From Lactarius indigo (Eukaryota; Basidiomycota; Agaricomycetes; Russulales; Russulaceae): a stretch of 64,000 bases of DNA. Made by a program: the position numbers and the translations under genes. Below, one piece after another: positions 35,171 to 45,112 of the stretch (the stretch's first letter is position 1; each line of letters begins with the position of its first letter). The stretch covers positions 186,001 through 250,000 of the forward strand of contig JAFKAC010000042.1 of NCBI GenBank assembly GCA_025766275.1. Reading direction: 5' to 3'. The notes beneath the pieces were generated by a model. That model was not told where the DNA came from. It ran no database searches and saw only the letters and a list, made by a program, of their open reading frames with translations.

Positions 35171-38100
35171 TCACCAAATGTCTCGCGCCGCCCACGTGGA
35201 CTGTTCATCACTAATCCTCTTGAACACGTTCGCCCTCTCCAGCCTGTAAATGCAGTCCCTCTTGTTGTCCCTTGCTGACAATCACATAGCCTGGAGCTGG
35301 CGGATGCGAGCAGCAAGCCGTTCTTCCTCATATGCGGCCGCTCGGTAGCGCGTCACCTCCGCAGTCAGGGACTCATCCCCGATGCGGTTCAGTGCACGGT
35401 CCGTGATCTTGTCAGAAGCGAGGATGACCAGGTCCTCGTGGGCGATAAAGGCGCGTCCCACAGCCGATAGCATCGGAAAGGCATAGAGGGGTTTGCCGTA
35501 GAGATGGGAGGAGTCGGGAATGAGCCCTAACACAAAAGGGTTTGCACCTCCGACCACTTGGACATGGCTGGCGTTCCTCTCTATGCCATTGGGCCTGGTG
35601 ATGGGGAAGTGAATGTAATGGGGCTGTCAATTCGCCCTGAACCCTTCAGGCGCAAGGACCTGCACAGGGTCGTCGTCGGGCATAATGGGGGTGTGAAATG
35701 CGACGCCAGGCAATCGCACATGTCCTCGAGACATGGGGGTTCTGTTGGTGTGGACAAGCCATGGGGTGATTCAGGAATCAGTAGGGTGGCTGTGCGTTCG
35801 AAGGAGGGGGTGTCTGACCGGGTAGTAATCTTCATCGTTAATGTGAGTTTTGTCGTTAGGGAGCGTTGCCTGCGCTGCCGCAACTCGCTCAATCTCCTCT
35901 GCGCTAAGTGCAACTGTTCATTGGCCCACTCCTTTGCCACTCTCCACCAATCCTCCGCTGCTTCTAACTCCTGTTTGGTCTTTGAGGGGACGGTCGGCAG
36001 GGAGAATTCCCCTTGTGCCGATGAGGTTGTCACCTGGGGGGATGACGGCAATGGGTTCTCGATTGCCATTGTCGTCTCAGAAGATGTGAGGGACAGCATG
36101 CTGCTGCTTGTTGTCGGGCTGGTGAGTTGGGTCAGGGAACCTCTGTAGGACATTAGCCCACTCTTGAGCGGTGATATGCCCCGTTCACATGTTTGCAGGT
36201 GTGTATGGAGTGAGCTGGACCTGTTGAACCACGGTTTCTTCATTGTCTTCAATGAGGTTGGCAGTGTCTTGTGCGACTTGGTCGAGGAGGATCGCCGTGG
36301 TGACATGTCTAAGAGGGGAAGTGGGCATGGAGGTATGAGCAGATTGAAGGTAGGAAGGATACTCTCTGTAACTTCGTCACGATGTTAGCTCGACTTGAGC
36401 TCGACAAAGGCGGTAACAACTTAGCGAATGTTCTGACACGACAACGCGAAGGTCCGTGCTCTTGCCTTAGTGAATACGCGGAGGTACACTGGCAAGACTT
36501 GCTGTTCTTGTACTGGGTCATGACGGAAGTCGGACGCGATCTCGAATGACTTAGGAAGGAGAGAAGGAAGAGAAATAAGTGACAATTCAAGAAGACCAAG
36601 ATGGCGTATCTTGGTCTTCACAAGACAGTTTAAATACACAAATCGAGCAGGCTTAGAAGCGCTGCTATGAGTCACAGTAAGTAGCGTCCAACATATCGCA
36701 GAAACATCGCAAACCCTAGTACTACTAGTACCTGTACTAGTATCGAGTCATTCAGGCACCGCTCAGTCAGCTATCGTACGCAATCGCCTATCACACCATC
36801 GTATCACTGTAGGTAAGTCTGCAACTAATCTACCTTACCGCCGTAGTTGCAACTGGTACAGTAAGGGTACTTGAACGAAACGTGACACTCTCCCTGGTTG
36901 TCCAGAGGTTGGCTTTTAAGATGTCGCACGGCAGTATGGCCCGCATGATACGCAGCCACTGCCTCTGGTGCAAACACATCGTCCTTATCGATCCATTGGT
37001 TTTTGGAGTCTAGATACCCCTTCCATTTGATGAGATATTGGAGCTTCTTACATTGGCCGAAATGCCGTGAGTCCAGAACAGCCTTGACTTCATATTCCTC
37101 TTCTCCCTCCACAAGATCTGGTGGTGGTTGTGGGAAATTTTCGCCGTGAATGGTTGTACTTTTGTAGGGCGTGAGAAGATCTATGTGAAACACCGGATGG
37201 ATGCTCCACTGTGTGGGAAGTTCGAGGCGATAATTGTATGGGGACATCACCTGGATCACCTTAAATGGTCCGTGGCGTCGCGCCGCAAGTTTCGCCGTTG
37301 GTTGATTGGTTCGGAGGTGTTTCCCTTCTAGCCACACTTGGTCGCCTACTTGATAGCATGGGGTATCCCGGTGTTTCACCCAGCTGTCCTGTGCCTTTTT
37401 GATAAGGCTTTGGGCCAGCTGTCATGCTTCTTTGAGTTGTGTGAGCCTGGTGATTACATTTGGAATAGGAGATGGCTTATCCGTCCAATCCGCCGTCGGA
37501 TTATAGCCCATTAATAACATGAATGGTGACTGCTTTGTATGTTCATGGGGCCAGTTGTTGTGAGCGAATTCCGCTATAGGGAGATATGCCGCCCAGTTAT
37601 CTTGGCGCTTGTTGGCCCAGAACCATAGGTACTGTTCCAACCATTGATTGGTCCGTTCCAACTGTCCGTCAGTGCGTGGGTGATAGGCAGTTGAAATATT
37701 CTGCTTGATGCCCAGAATTCGGCATACCTCCCTGGTAAACTTGGACGTGAACCGGGGGTCGCGATCACTGATGATTTTATGCAGTAGTCCGAATCATTTA
37801 AACACGTGATTGACGTACAGAATTGCGGTTTCTTCCGCTGTGATCTCCTTGTTGCATGGAATAAATATTGATGCCTTGCTACAGTTGTGGTCTGTAATGG
37901 TGAGGATACTATCATATGATTGAGATGTGGGTAGTTTGGTGATAAAGTCCAGTGCGATGGTGTGGAAGGGGGGATCGTTGACTATCGCAGTGATGGGATA
38001 CAATGGGGCACAAGTGGGCCTCGTATTGACTTTGTTTCGCTGGCAGTCGGCACAGCCCATGATGTACTCGTATACGTCTCAACAGATACGTGGCCACCAG

Positions 38101-40436
38101 TAGTGTCATTCCACGATCCATTGAGTTCTACTAATACCAGGGTGTCCATGGACGGGGAGGTCATGATGGTCATGTATTATCGCTCGGTACGTGGTCATAG
38201 GCCCAGTGACCACCAGTCGTCTGTCCTTGTACCATTCTCCTTTGATCTTTTTTAACTGATGGGCATCAACCCAGGCTTTAATGATGGTTGGGTCTTGTGA
38301 TCGTCTCAGTTGTTGCAACATCAGGTGTATTTCCAGGGCACGCGCGGTATTAGTGGCTCATATGAATACTTCAGGGGGTAGGACGACTACACCTTGGTTA
38401 TCCTCTTCTCCTTGGTTATAGTCTGGTCATCTGGATAGGGCGTCTGCTCTGCCATTGTTCTTCCCCTTGATGTGGTGGATCTCGAAATTGTACTCCATCA
38501 GCTCCAGTACTTCTCATGCAACTCTTCGACTGATCTTCTGCGGGGTCTTCCAATATTGGAGATTGAGATGATCTGAGAATATTTTGATTTTATGTGGGGA
38601 TCCCGCGAGTAGGGGTCTCCAATGTTGAAGGGCTTTGACAATGGCCAGAAGTTCCAGATCGTAGATGTCATAATTGCGTTTGGCTTCGCTCAGCATCGCC
38701 AAGTAGTATCCTATTGGGTGCTTGCGACCGTCATTTTTCTTTTGTAGCAAGATGGCACCCACCACAAACCCTGATGCGTCGACTTCTAACTCGAATTGAT
38801 CTTGCAGGTTGGGGTGTGCTAGTACTGGTTCTTCAGTAACCAGTCGTTTGAGGGTTTCGAATGCGCGGTTCTCGTCTTCTGTCCACCTCCATTCGGCATC
38901 TTTTCTTGTCAGTCAATTCAGTGGTTGCGCATGGGTTGCAAAACCTTGGATGAAGAGGCGGTAAAAGTTACAGAAGCCCAAGAATGATTGTACGTCCCTG
39001 ACTTTGGTTGGCGTTGGCCAGTCCTTGATACCACAAACTTTTACCGGGTCCATGTGTGTTACCCCCTTTTCAAGGATTACCCCCAGGTAATCCATCCGAG
39101 GTTGATGGAAGAAGCACTTCTCGAGCTTGAAGTAGAGGTCATGGTCTTGGGCGACGTGAAGGACGTCCGTCACTGCAGTGATGTGGTCAGCGGACATAAA
39201 ACCCTCGCGCATGGAAATGCCAATATCATCCATATAGACACGGATGACAGTCCCTCGGAGTTCGTGTTTGGCGATGGTGTCATGGTAGATATGGTTCATC
39301 ATGGTTTGGAAGGTGGCCAGTGAGTTGGTGAGACTGAAGAACATGACTGTTGGTTCGAAGAGGCCAAACTTGGTCTTGAAGGCTGTCTTTTCTTGATTAC
39401 CTTCTCGTATTCGGATATTGTTATACCCCCAGCGAATGTCAAGTTTTGTGTAGATGTGGGTGTTGCTAAGGTCATAGATGAGATCTTGAATTAGGGGGAG
39501 TGGGTACTGGTTGTGTATGGTATGTGAATTGATGACACAATAATCCTGCACAGGGTGTAGCTTTCCATCCTTCTTTTTGATGAAGAAGAATGATGATGCG
39601 TATGGAGAGATAGAGGGTCTTAGATACCCTTGTTGGAGCTTCTCATCCAGAAACTCCTTGAGCTTCCCCTCCTCTTCTAGCGTTAGCAGGTATATTTTAC
39701 AGTCTATTGTGGAAGGGGCATTGGGTTTAAAGTCTATCACATGATCCCATGGCCTAGCAGGGGGAAATCGCTGGGATGCTGCTTCGCTGAAGAGTTGCTG
39801 ATAGGCCTGGTAGACTGCTGGCAGCTCCACAGGTTTTTCTTCCTTTTTGGCCTGAATGGCCAGTTCTGTAGACGTAGTTGCCCACAAGTACATGTCTTCC
39901 TTGTCTAATTCGAGGGTTATTGCCTCCTTTTCATTGTCGGTGAGAGCGGCTGCGATAGCGGTATGTCAATTCAGACTGTCCTGTGTACTGATGACGATCG
40001 GCATGACGTCTTCGTGTATGACCGCGTCCCACCAGTTGATGGTCGGTTCGTAGGTTGCCAACCAGGGGTACCCTAGGACGATATCTTCATTGCCAAGGTT
40101 TGTGATAAGGAATTGCATAGTCCTGTGATATCCCTTGGCATATACGTCTAGGTCGGTAAAATGAGTGATGGACCCAGCTTTATTTTCCGTGCTGTCTATA
40201 TTCCAAACTTTTCGTGGTTTGGTTAATGGCTGGGTTCCAATGCCTAAATTTTTGATGAAGTTTGGGTGTATGAAGTTGTTGGTGGCCCCGGAGTCCACCA
40301 ATGCTCTTATGTTGGCCATTCAATAATTCGTGCGAATCGAGACTGGAATTCAAAGAGAGCGAAAGCGCATCATGATTACAGAATTACAATTTAAAGCCCT
40401 CACCCAGGCCGATGGGTTCAGGCACTCCAAAAACCC
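35171..40436 (-). pseudogene. pol: Pol of element F, nonsense codons and a solo LTR
   Basis: Protease (VDSGATNNF near 40295), reverse transcriptase (YMDD near 39235), RNase H (from about 38800), integrase (CADCQ near 38050; ISDRDPRF near 37760), chromodomain (about 37090-36930) and the conserved C-terminal domain. All share one frame when the solo LTR 36367-36887 is removed; the last stop is TGA 35173-35171. Several TGA stops (for example near 39960, 38910 and 37800) replace Arg codons of the other copies. It starts from the heptamer GGGTTTT at 40436-40430. It is closest to E, with which it shares many residues absent from A and G. Confidence 0.85.
36367..36887 (-). repeat. Solo LTR, family alpha, in pol of F
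   Basis: 521 bp, TG to CA, exact duplication CTCTC at 36362-36366 and 36888-36892. It splits F pol between the chromodomain and the C-terminal domain. Confidence 0.93.
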
Positions 40437-42419
40437 TCTTTTCCCCACAGATCCTGCAATATCAGGTCCTTTACTTCATCGGGTGCGTTCGCCACTCCGG
40501 TGAGCCATTCTTTGGCTCATTCTTCGGCGGTCTTGCCGGTTGGGACAGTCGAGGCAGCCTGTATTTGAGCTGGTGGTACTTCCTGTGCATAATAGTCAGT
40601 CTCCATCATTCGGACATTTGATGGTCCGGCGTTCTGCAGCTGCCACTGCCGCGGTTGTCTGGGATGGGGGCAGTTTCGTGAGAGATGGCCTGGTGCGTGA
40701 CAGTTATAGCACAACACCGTCCTTAGGTCTCGTCGTAACCCCCCTCTTCCTCGCCCTCTTGTCCTGGGTCCTCCTCTTGGTGGGAAGGGGGGTAAGCTCA
40801 TGTAAGGCGGCTTGCTGTAGTCGATTTCCTCCGACCCTGCCAACCTTACTTTTGTTCGATCGGCGGAGGTGTCCATTGCCCAAGGGTTTGTGAGGTTTTG
40901 GGGAACGGTCCACCCAGCGTTGCCTGTTTTCTTCAGCTTGTTATCTTTGTACTTGTCCACCCTGGCTCTGATGTGGATGTAATTGCGTTGCCAGCGAAGC
41001 ATTGCTCACATCCATTCATCGAACGTTTCTGGTTCATCCAGGTTGTAAGTCTTCTCGTATAATTTCTTAGGCAACCCCTTGGTGAACAAGTCGATGGTCT
41101 GGGGGTCATTGAGGTGGTACCCCGCCTTCCTGGTGGCTTCTTCAAACTCGTTGACGTATTTGTCGATGTCTCCATCAACCATCTTGAGTCCCTTCCTCAA
41201 AAGCGCTTGAGCTTGTTCTCGTTCAAGGGTATTCATGAACCTTTGGTTAAACCCTTCTGCCACTGCGTTCCACAGGTCTCTTGTGTGTTGGTCTATTCCT
41301 TGTTGTATTTGCCAGTTGAGCCATTTGAGGTACGAGAGCACCCGTTCACTGACTGACACCCCTTTGATATAGGAGAGAAATAGGAGGCTTCGCCAGTAGT
41401 CGTTGCGCATGACGGAGGTGTCAAGGTTCATTCCCCAGTATACATGCCATTGTGTGAGGAATGAGTCCACCTTAGTGCGATCTCCATCAAAAATGGTAGG
41501 AGGTTCACCTGTCAGTTTCTTGTGTCCATGTCCTCCTCCACCTCTGCCTCCTGGTGGGCCCTCACCGCCGCCTCCACCTGGGGGTCCTCCTGCTGGTGGA
41601 TTGTAGGGAGGTCTGGTGGGTTTCCTCCTCCTCCAGGGCGTCGGGGAAAGTCCCCTCCCAGCGGTCCTCCCCATCCCAGCAGAGGGTTGAGTGATAGTCC
41701 TTGTCTCCATCCTTCTCCTGATGGGGGTCTCCTTGGTCCGGTCCGATAGCCCGGAAAATTGCTGCGTCGTCTGCAGTCATGCGATGCCCTGTTTCGGGAT
41801 TTATGGGCATGAGGTGTCGTTGGGACTCTTGTCTGATTGCTTCGGCCGCGTCTCATGCCGCTTGTTCTCTTATAGTTATGATTTCTTCTGCCGTCATTGT
41901 GGTTGTGGCCATTTCTGCTGTGGGTGATCGTACGTGAATGATCTCTGGTTGTTCTGAGATGTGTAGGGACTCAGCTTGTTGAATGGTGTATTGCTCGATA
42001 GGCCCGATGCTCGCGGGCTGATTTTCTTTGCTCTGTTTGTCTTCCTCAGTTTCTTCGCTTACTGCTTCTCCAGTGGAGTGTTCTCGTATTTGGCCGTCAA
42101 TTGGCCCCCAATTGGCTCATGAATTGAGTTCGCATGCGTCGATGTCACACTGATATTGTCTTCCTGCTGGTCTAACAACGTCCCAGCGATGGTCTATGGG
42201 ATTCCACGTAATTTCCACCCAGCACAAGTGGTCGAAATTGAACTCAACAGGTCTGAACCTTGTAGGTCCGTTGAACTCTACAAAGTATCCGGTTTCGTCC
42301 CCTCGGTCTCTCCACTGGGCTGCTCCTAGGAATCGGGTTGGTACGTTGCGGTCTCCTCTTCGTTCTAAGTAGTATGGACGAAAACTTGTCCACTGATCAC
42401 AGGTGTTGACGGTCACCAC
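40415..42419 (-). pseudogene. gag: Gag of element F, nonsense codons
   Basis: An N-terminal domain (about 42419-42120; VPTRFLGAAQ, ETGYFVEFNG, RFRPVEFNFDHLCW) matches that of G. Then come an acidic linker, a Pro/Gly-rich linker near 41600, the capsid-like domain (about 41510-41010) and a CCHC knuckle (CYNCHAPGHLSRNC near 40700). Stops near 42117, 41003 and 40518 break the frame. No ATG begins it; the first codons follow the primer site directly, with the same CATCGTGG context as in G. It ends beside the heptamer at 40436-40430. Confidence 0.8.
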
Positions 42420-42426
42420 GATGAGT

Positions 42427-42528
42427 ATCTTGGTCTTAATGTAACGCCGTCACGACGTTAGCTCGACTTGAGCTCGTAAAGGTGACTATGACTTAGCTAA
42501 TCACGCCAGAGGCGTATGGCACGAAGGC
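42427..42528 (-). repeat. Self-priming site and 5' LTR segment of element F
   Basis: On the minus strand the LTR ends TTACA at 42440, then two bases, then AAGACCAAGAT (42437-42427). This is the exact complement of ATCTTGGTCTT inside the alpha LTR. The LTR is cut at 42528 by G; the target AAGGC (42524-42528) is repeated at 51090-51094. Confidence 0.87.
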
Positions 42529-43006
42529 TGTCACGTTTCGGTTTCGGTTCATACCCTTACTGTACCGGTTGCGATTACGGCAGTAAGGTATATTAGTCGC
42601 GGACTTACTTACGGTGATACGGGCGTACGATAGGCGATTGCACACGATAGCTGACTGAGCGGTACCTGATGACTCGATACTAGTACAAGTACTAGTAGTA
42701 TTAGTTTTGAGATGTTTCTGCGATACGTTGGACGCTTTACTACTGTGACTCATAGCAGCGCTTGTAAGCCTGCTCGACTTGTATTTATAGTGTCTAGCGA
42801 AGACCAAGACAAAGCCATCTTGGTCTTCTTGAATCGTCACTTGCTTCTCTTTCTCTTACTTTCTCTCTCGTTTCATCTCGCAATAACAGTGCACCTTCGA
42901 GTGTTCACCATTGTCCACACTTGGGCCTACGCGTCTTCAAGACATCCGCTAAGTTGTTACCGCCTCTGTCGAGCTCAAGTCGAGCTAACGTCGTGACGAC
43001 GTTACA
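42529..43006 (+). repeat. 5' LTR of element G with promoter
   Basis: TATTTATA at 42782-42789; the predicted RNA start is near 42817, at ATCTTGGTCTT (42817-42827). A partner arm, AAGACCAAGA, lies just upstream near 42800. The 3' end forms an 8-bp palindrome, TAACGTCG-TGA-CGACGTTA. There is no ATG from the predicted RNA start to the end of the LTR. Confidence 0.9.
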
Positions 43007-43008
43007 TT

Positions 43009-43019
43009 AAGACCAAGAT
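43009..43019 (+). promoter_or_regulatory. Self-priming primer-binding site of element G
   Basis: AAGACCAAGAT lies two bases after the LTR and is the exact 11-nt complement of 42817-42827, where the RNA should begin. In Tf1 of fission yeast an 11-nt 5' RNA segment folds back to the primer site and is cut to prime reverse transcription. The same mechanism is inferred. F has the identical site. Confidence 0.83.
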
Positions 43020-43025
43020 ACCATC

Positions 43026-45092
43026 GTGGCCATAACAACAAGAGACCAGTGGACGAGTTTCCATCCCTACTCACTCCCAAGAAGAGGAGAACGTAACGTC
43101 CCCACGCGCTTTTTACAAGCTGCCAGTTGGAGGGAAAGACAAGAAGAAACCGGATATTTTGTGGAATTCAACGGACCTAGTAGGTTCCGACCAGTTGAGT
43201 TCAACTTCGACCACTTGTGTTGGACGGAGGTTGTGTGGAACCCCATAGAATCCCATTGGGATGTCGTACGACCAGCAGGACCCAGATATCAGTGCGATAT
43301 CGACGCCCGAGAACTCAACAGCAGAGCAGATTGGGGCCCTGTAGACGGACAGGTACGAGAACACTCTACCGGAGAAGTGGTATCAGAAGGAGAAGAACAA
43401 AGCCAAGACGAAAGTGAAGGACGAGAGCCAGACCAAACAGAAACTAGCGGAGGAGCAATACAAGATCTCCTCATCGAACGAGCTGAGTCCGCGCACATTA
43501 CAGAACCAGAGCCAATTCACATCTGTTCACCAGCCATTATGGCAACAATAACGCGAGCAATGGAAGAGGCCGCGATTGAAGAAGCGCACGCAATACGAGA
43601 AGAAGCACGAGAAATCCTTATGCCCATCAACCCTGAAACTGGCGTACGAATGACCGCCGACGACACAGCCATCTTCCGAGCGATAGGATCGGATCGAGGA
43701 GATCCCCCATCCGGACGACGACCCGCACTAGACCTCCCTCCAGGAATCGGAGGGCCGAGTGAAGACCCACCACCGCCACCAGGGGGGGGTATCCCGTTCG
43801 ATCTACGAAGAACTGAGCCACCAAGAATGCCACCCATGGGACCGCCAGGGGGCGGCGGAGGCGGTGGCGGAGGAGCAGGAGGAGGAGGTGGAGATGCCGG
43901 AGGAGGAGGGCGCAATAACGAAAAATTAACCGGCGAGCCACCTTCCATCTTTGACGGAGACAGACTCAAAGTAGACCAATTCCTAACGCAGTGGCATGTC
44001 TACTGGGGCATGAATCTAGATGCCCCTATCATGTGCAACGATTACAGAAGATGCCTTCTGTTCCTTTCCTACATCAAAGGCGGAGCAGTCAGCGAATGGG
44101 TCCTATCCTTCCTGAACTGGCTCAACAGGCAAATACAACGGGGGATTAGTCCCTACACTCGCGACCTGTGGGACACCGTAGCCGATGGATTCAGTCAAAG
44201 GTTCGAAAACACGTTGGAAAGAGAACAGGCCCAAGCTATACTAAGAAAGGGCCTCAAGATGACGGGAGAAGATATTGACAAGTACGTCAATGACTTTGAA
44301 CAGCTCGCGCGGAAGGCTCACTACCGCCTTAACGAACCCCAAACCATCGACCTCTTCACGTCGGGTCTACCCAAGGAACTGTTCAAAAACGCGTTCCAAT
44401 TCAACGACCCTGTCACGTTCGATGAATGGAAGAGGGCCGTTCTCAAGTGGCAGAAGAACTACATACACCTCAAAGCGCGACTCAACGAATACAAAAATAC
44501 GACGCCGTCGAAGAAACAAGGCAGCAATGCGGGATGGACACTCCCGCAGAATCTGCCACAGACTAACCCATGGGCGATGGACACCTCGGCTGACCGCGCC
44601 AAGGTAAGACTCGCGGGGTCGGAAGACAGCGACTTTAACAAGCTACCACACCGCGACTGGCCTACGCCGCCATTCCCACCAAGAGGAGGGCCGGGAGCTC
44701 GAGGACGGGGAAGAGGAGGATCTCGAAGGGACTTAAGGAACGTCCTTTGTTACAACTGTCACGCGCCCGGCCACCTCTCACGAAATTGTCTGTATCCGCG
44801 CACACAGCAACAATGGCAAGCTGCCCCATCCAGCAGTCGCATGACCGAAACTACGGGGTACCCTCCGGGACCCGTCTCACAGTACGCGCCATCGCAGTAC
44901 ACACCGTCGCTGCCTGGATACATGTCGCCGGCACCGAGCGTGACGCCTGCACCCCAAATCAACGCTGCGAGCACGAAAACCGCAGGGGAACAGGCCAAAG
45001 AATGGCTCACACAAGTGGCCAACAGTACGGATGAAGTAAAAGATCTCATACTTCAAGATCTATGGGGAAAGGAGGGTTTTCGGGACGCCTGA
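43026..45092 (+). CDS. gag: Gag of element G, intact, no AUG start
   Basis: 688 codons from GTG 43026 to TGA 45090-45092. An N-terminal domain (residues 1-100; VPTRFLQAAS, ETGYFVEFNG) is shared with F. Then come an acidic stretch (120-165), a helix-rich part (172-215), a Pro/Gly linker (240-295), a capsid-like domain (300-480), an Arg/Gly patch and a CCHC knuckle (CYNCHAPGHLSRNC, about 576-589). A stop precedes the frame at 43008, and the first in-frame ATG is codon 172 (43539). GTG 43026 has A at -3 and G at +4, a favourable context, so a non-AUG start is likely; the N-terminal domain is conserved with F, which argues that it is translated. Confidence 0.88.
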   Translation: MAITTRDQWTSFHPYSLPRRGERNVPTRFLQAASWRERQEETGYFVEFNGPSRFRPVEFNFDHLCWTEVVWNPIESHWDVVRPAGPRYQCDIDARELNSRADWGPVDGQVREHSTGEVVSEGEEQSQDESEGREPDQTETSGGAIQDLLIERAESAHITEPEPIHICSPAIMATITRAMEEAAIEEAHAIREEAREILMPINPETGVRMTADDTAIFRAIGSDRGDPPSGRRPALDLPPGIGGPSEDPPPPPGGGIPFDLRRTEPPRMPPMGPPGGGGGGGGGAGGGGGDAGGGGRNNEKLTGEPPSIFDGDRLKVDQFLTQWHVYWGMNLDAPIMCNDYRRCLLFLSYIKGGAVSEWVLSFLNWLNRQIQRGISPYTRDLWDTVADGFSQRFENTLEREQAQAILRKGLKMTGEDIDKYVNDFEQLARKAHYRLNEPQTIDLFTSGLPKELFKNAFQFNDPVTFDEWKRAVLKWQKNYIHLKARLNEYKNTTPSKKQGSNAGWTLPQNLPQTNPWAMDTSADRAKVRLAGSEDSDFNKLPHRDWPTPPFPPRGGPGARGRGRGGSRRDLRNVLCYNCHAPGHLSRNCLYPRTQQQWQAAPSSSRMTETTGYPPGPVSQYAPSQYTPSLPGYMSPAPSVTPAPQINAASTKTAGEQAKEWLTQVANSTDEVKDLILQDLWGKEGFRDA

Positions 45093-45112
45093 ACCCGTCA
45101 GTCTGGGTGAGG
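45074..45112 (+). promoter_or_regulatory. Programmed -1 frameshift site of element G
   Basis: GGGTTTT at 45074-45080, phased G GGT TTT in gag, with the TGA 10 bases later and the pol frame at -1. The stem bases CCT (45088-45090)/AGG (45110-45112) and ACCC (45093-45096)/GGGT (45105-45108) are the same as in A. Confidence 0.83.

Larger units (their letters stand above)
34696..42528 (-). mobile_element. LTR retrotransposon F (family alpha), first part
   Basis: 3' LTR 34696-35140, pol, gag, primer site and the first 89 bp of the 5' LTR (42440-42528). The other 356 bp are at 51095-51450, because G inserted in this LTR. Both LTRs are then 445 bp. F sits in the gag of E; the shared target is AATT, one base short of the usual 5. 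Confidence 0.9.

Noticed and set aside
43780..43915. Gly/Pro-coding GGA-rich tract in G gag as a microsatellite
   Set aside because: It is a coding linker shared with A (1-65) and F, with no strict repeat unit.
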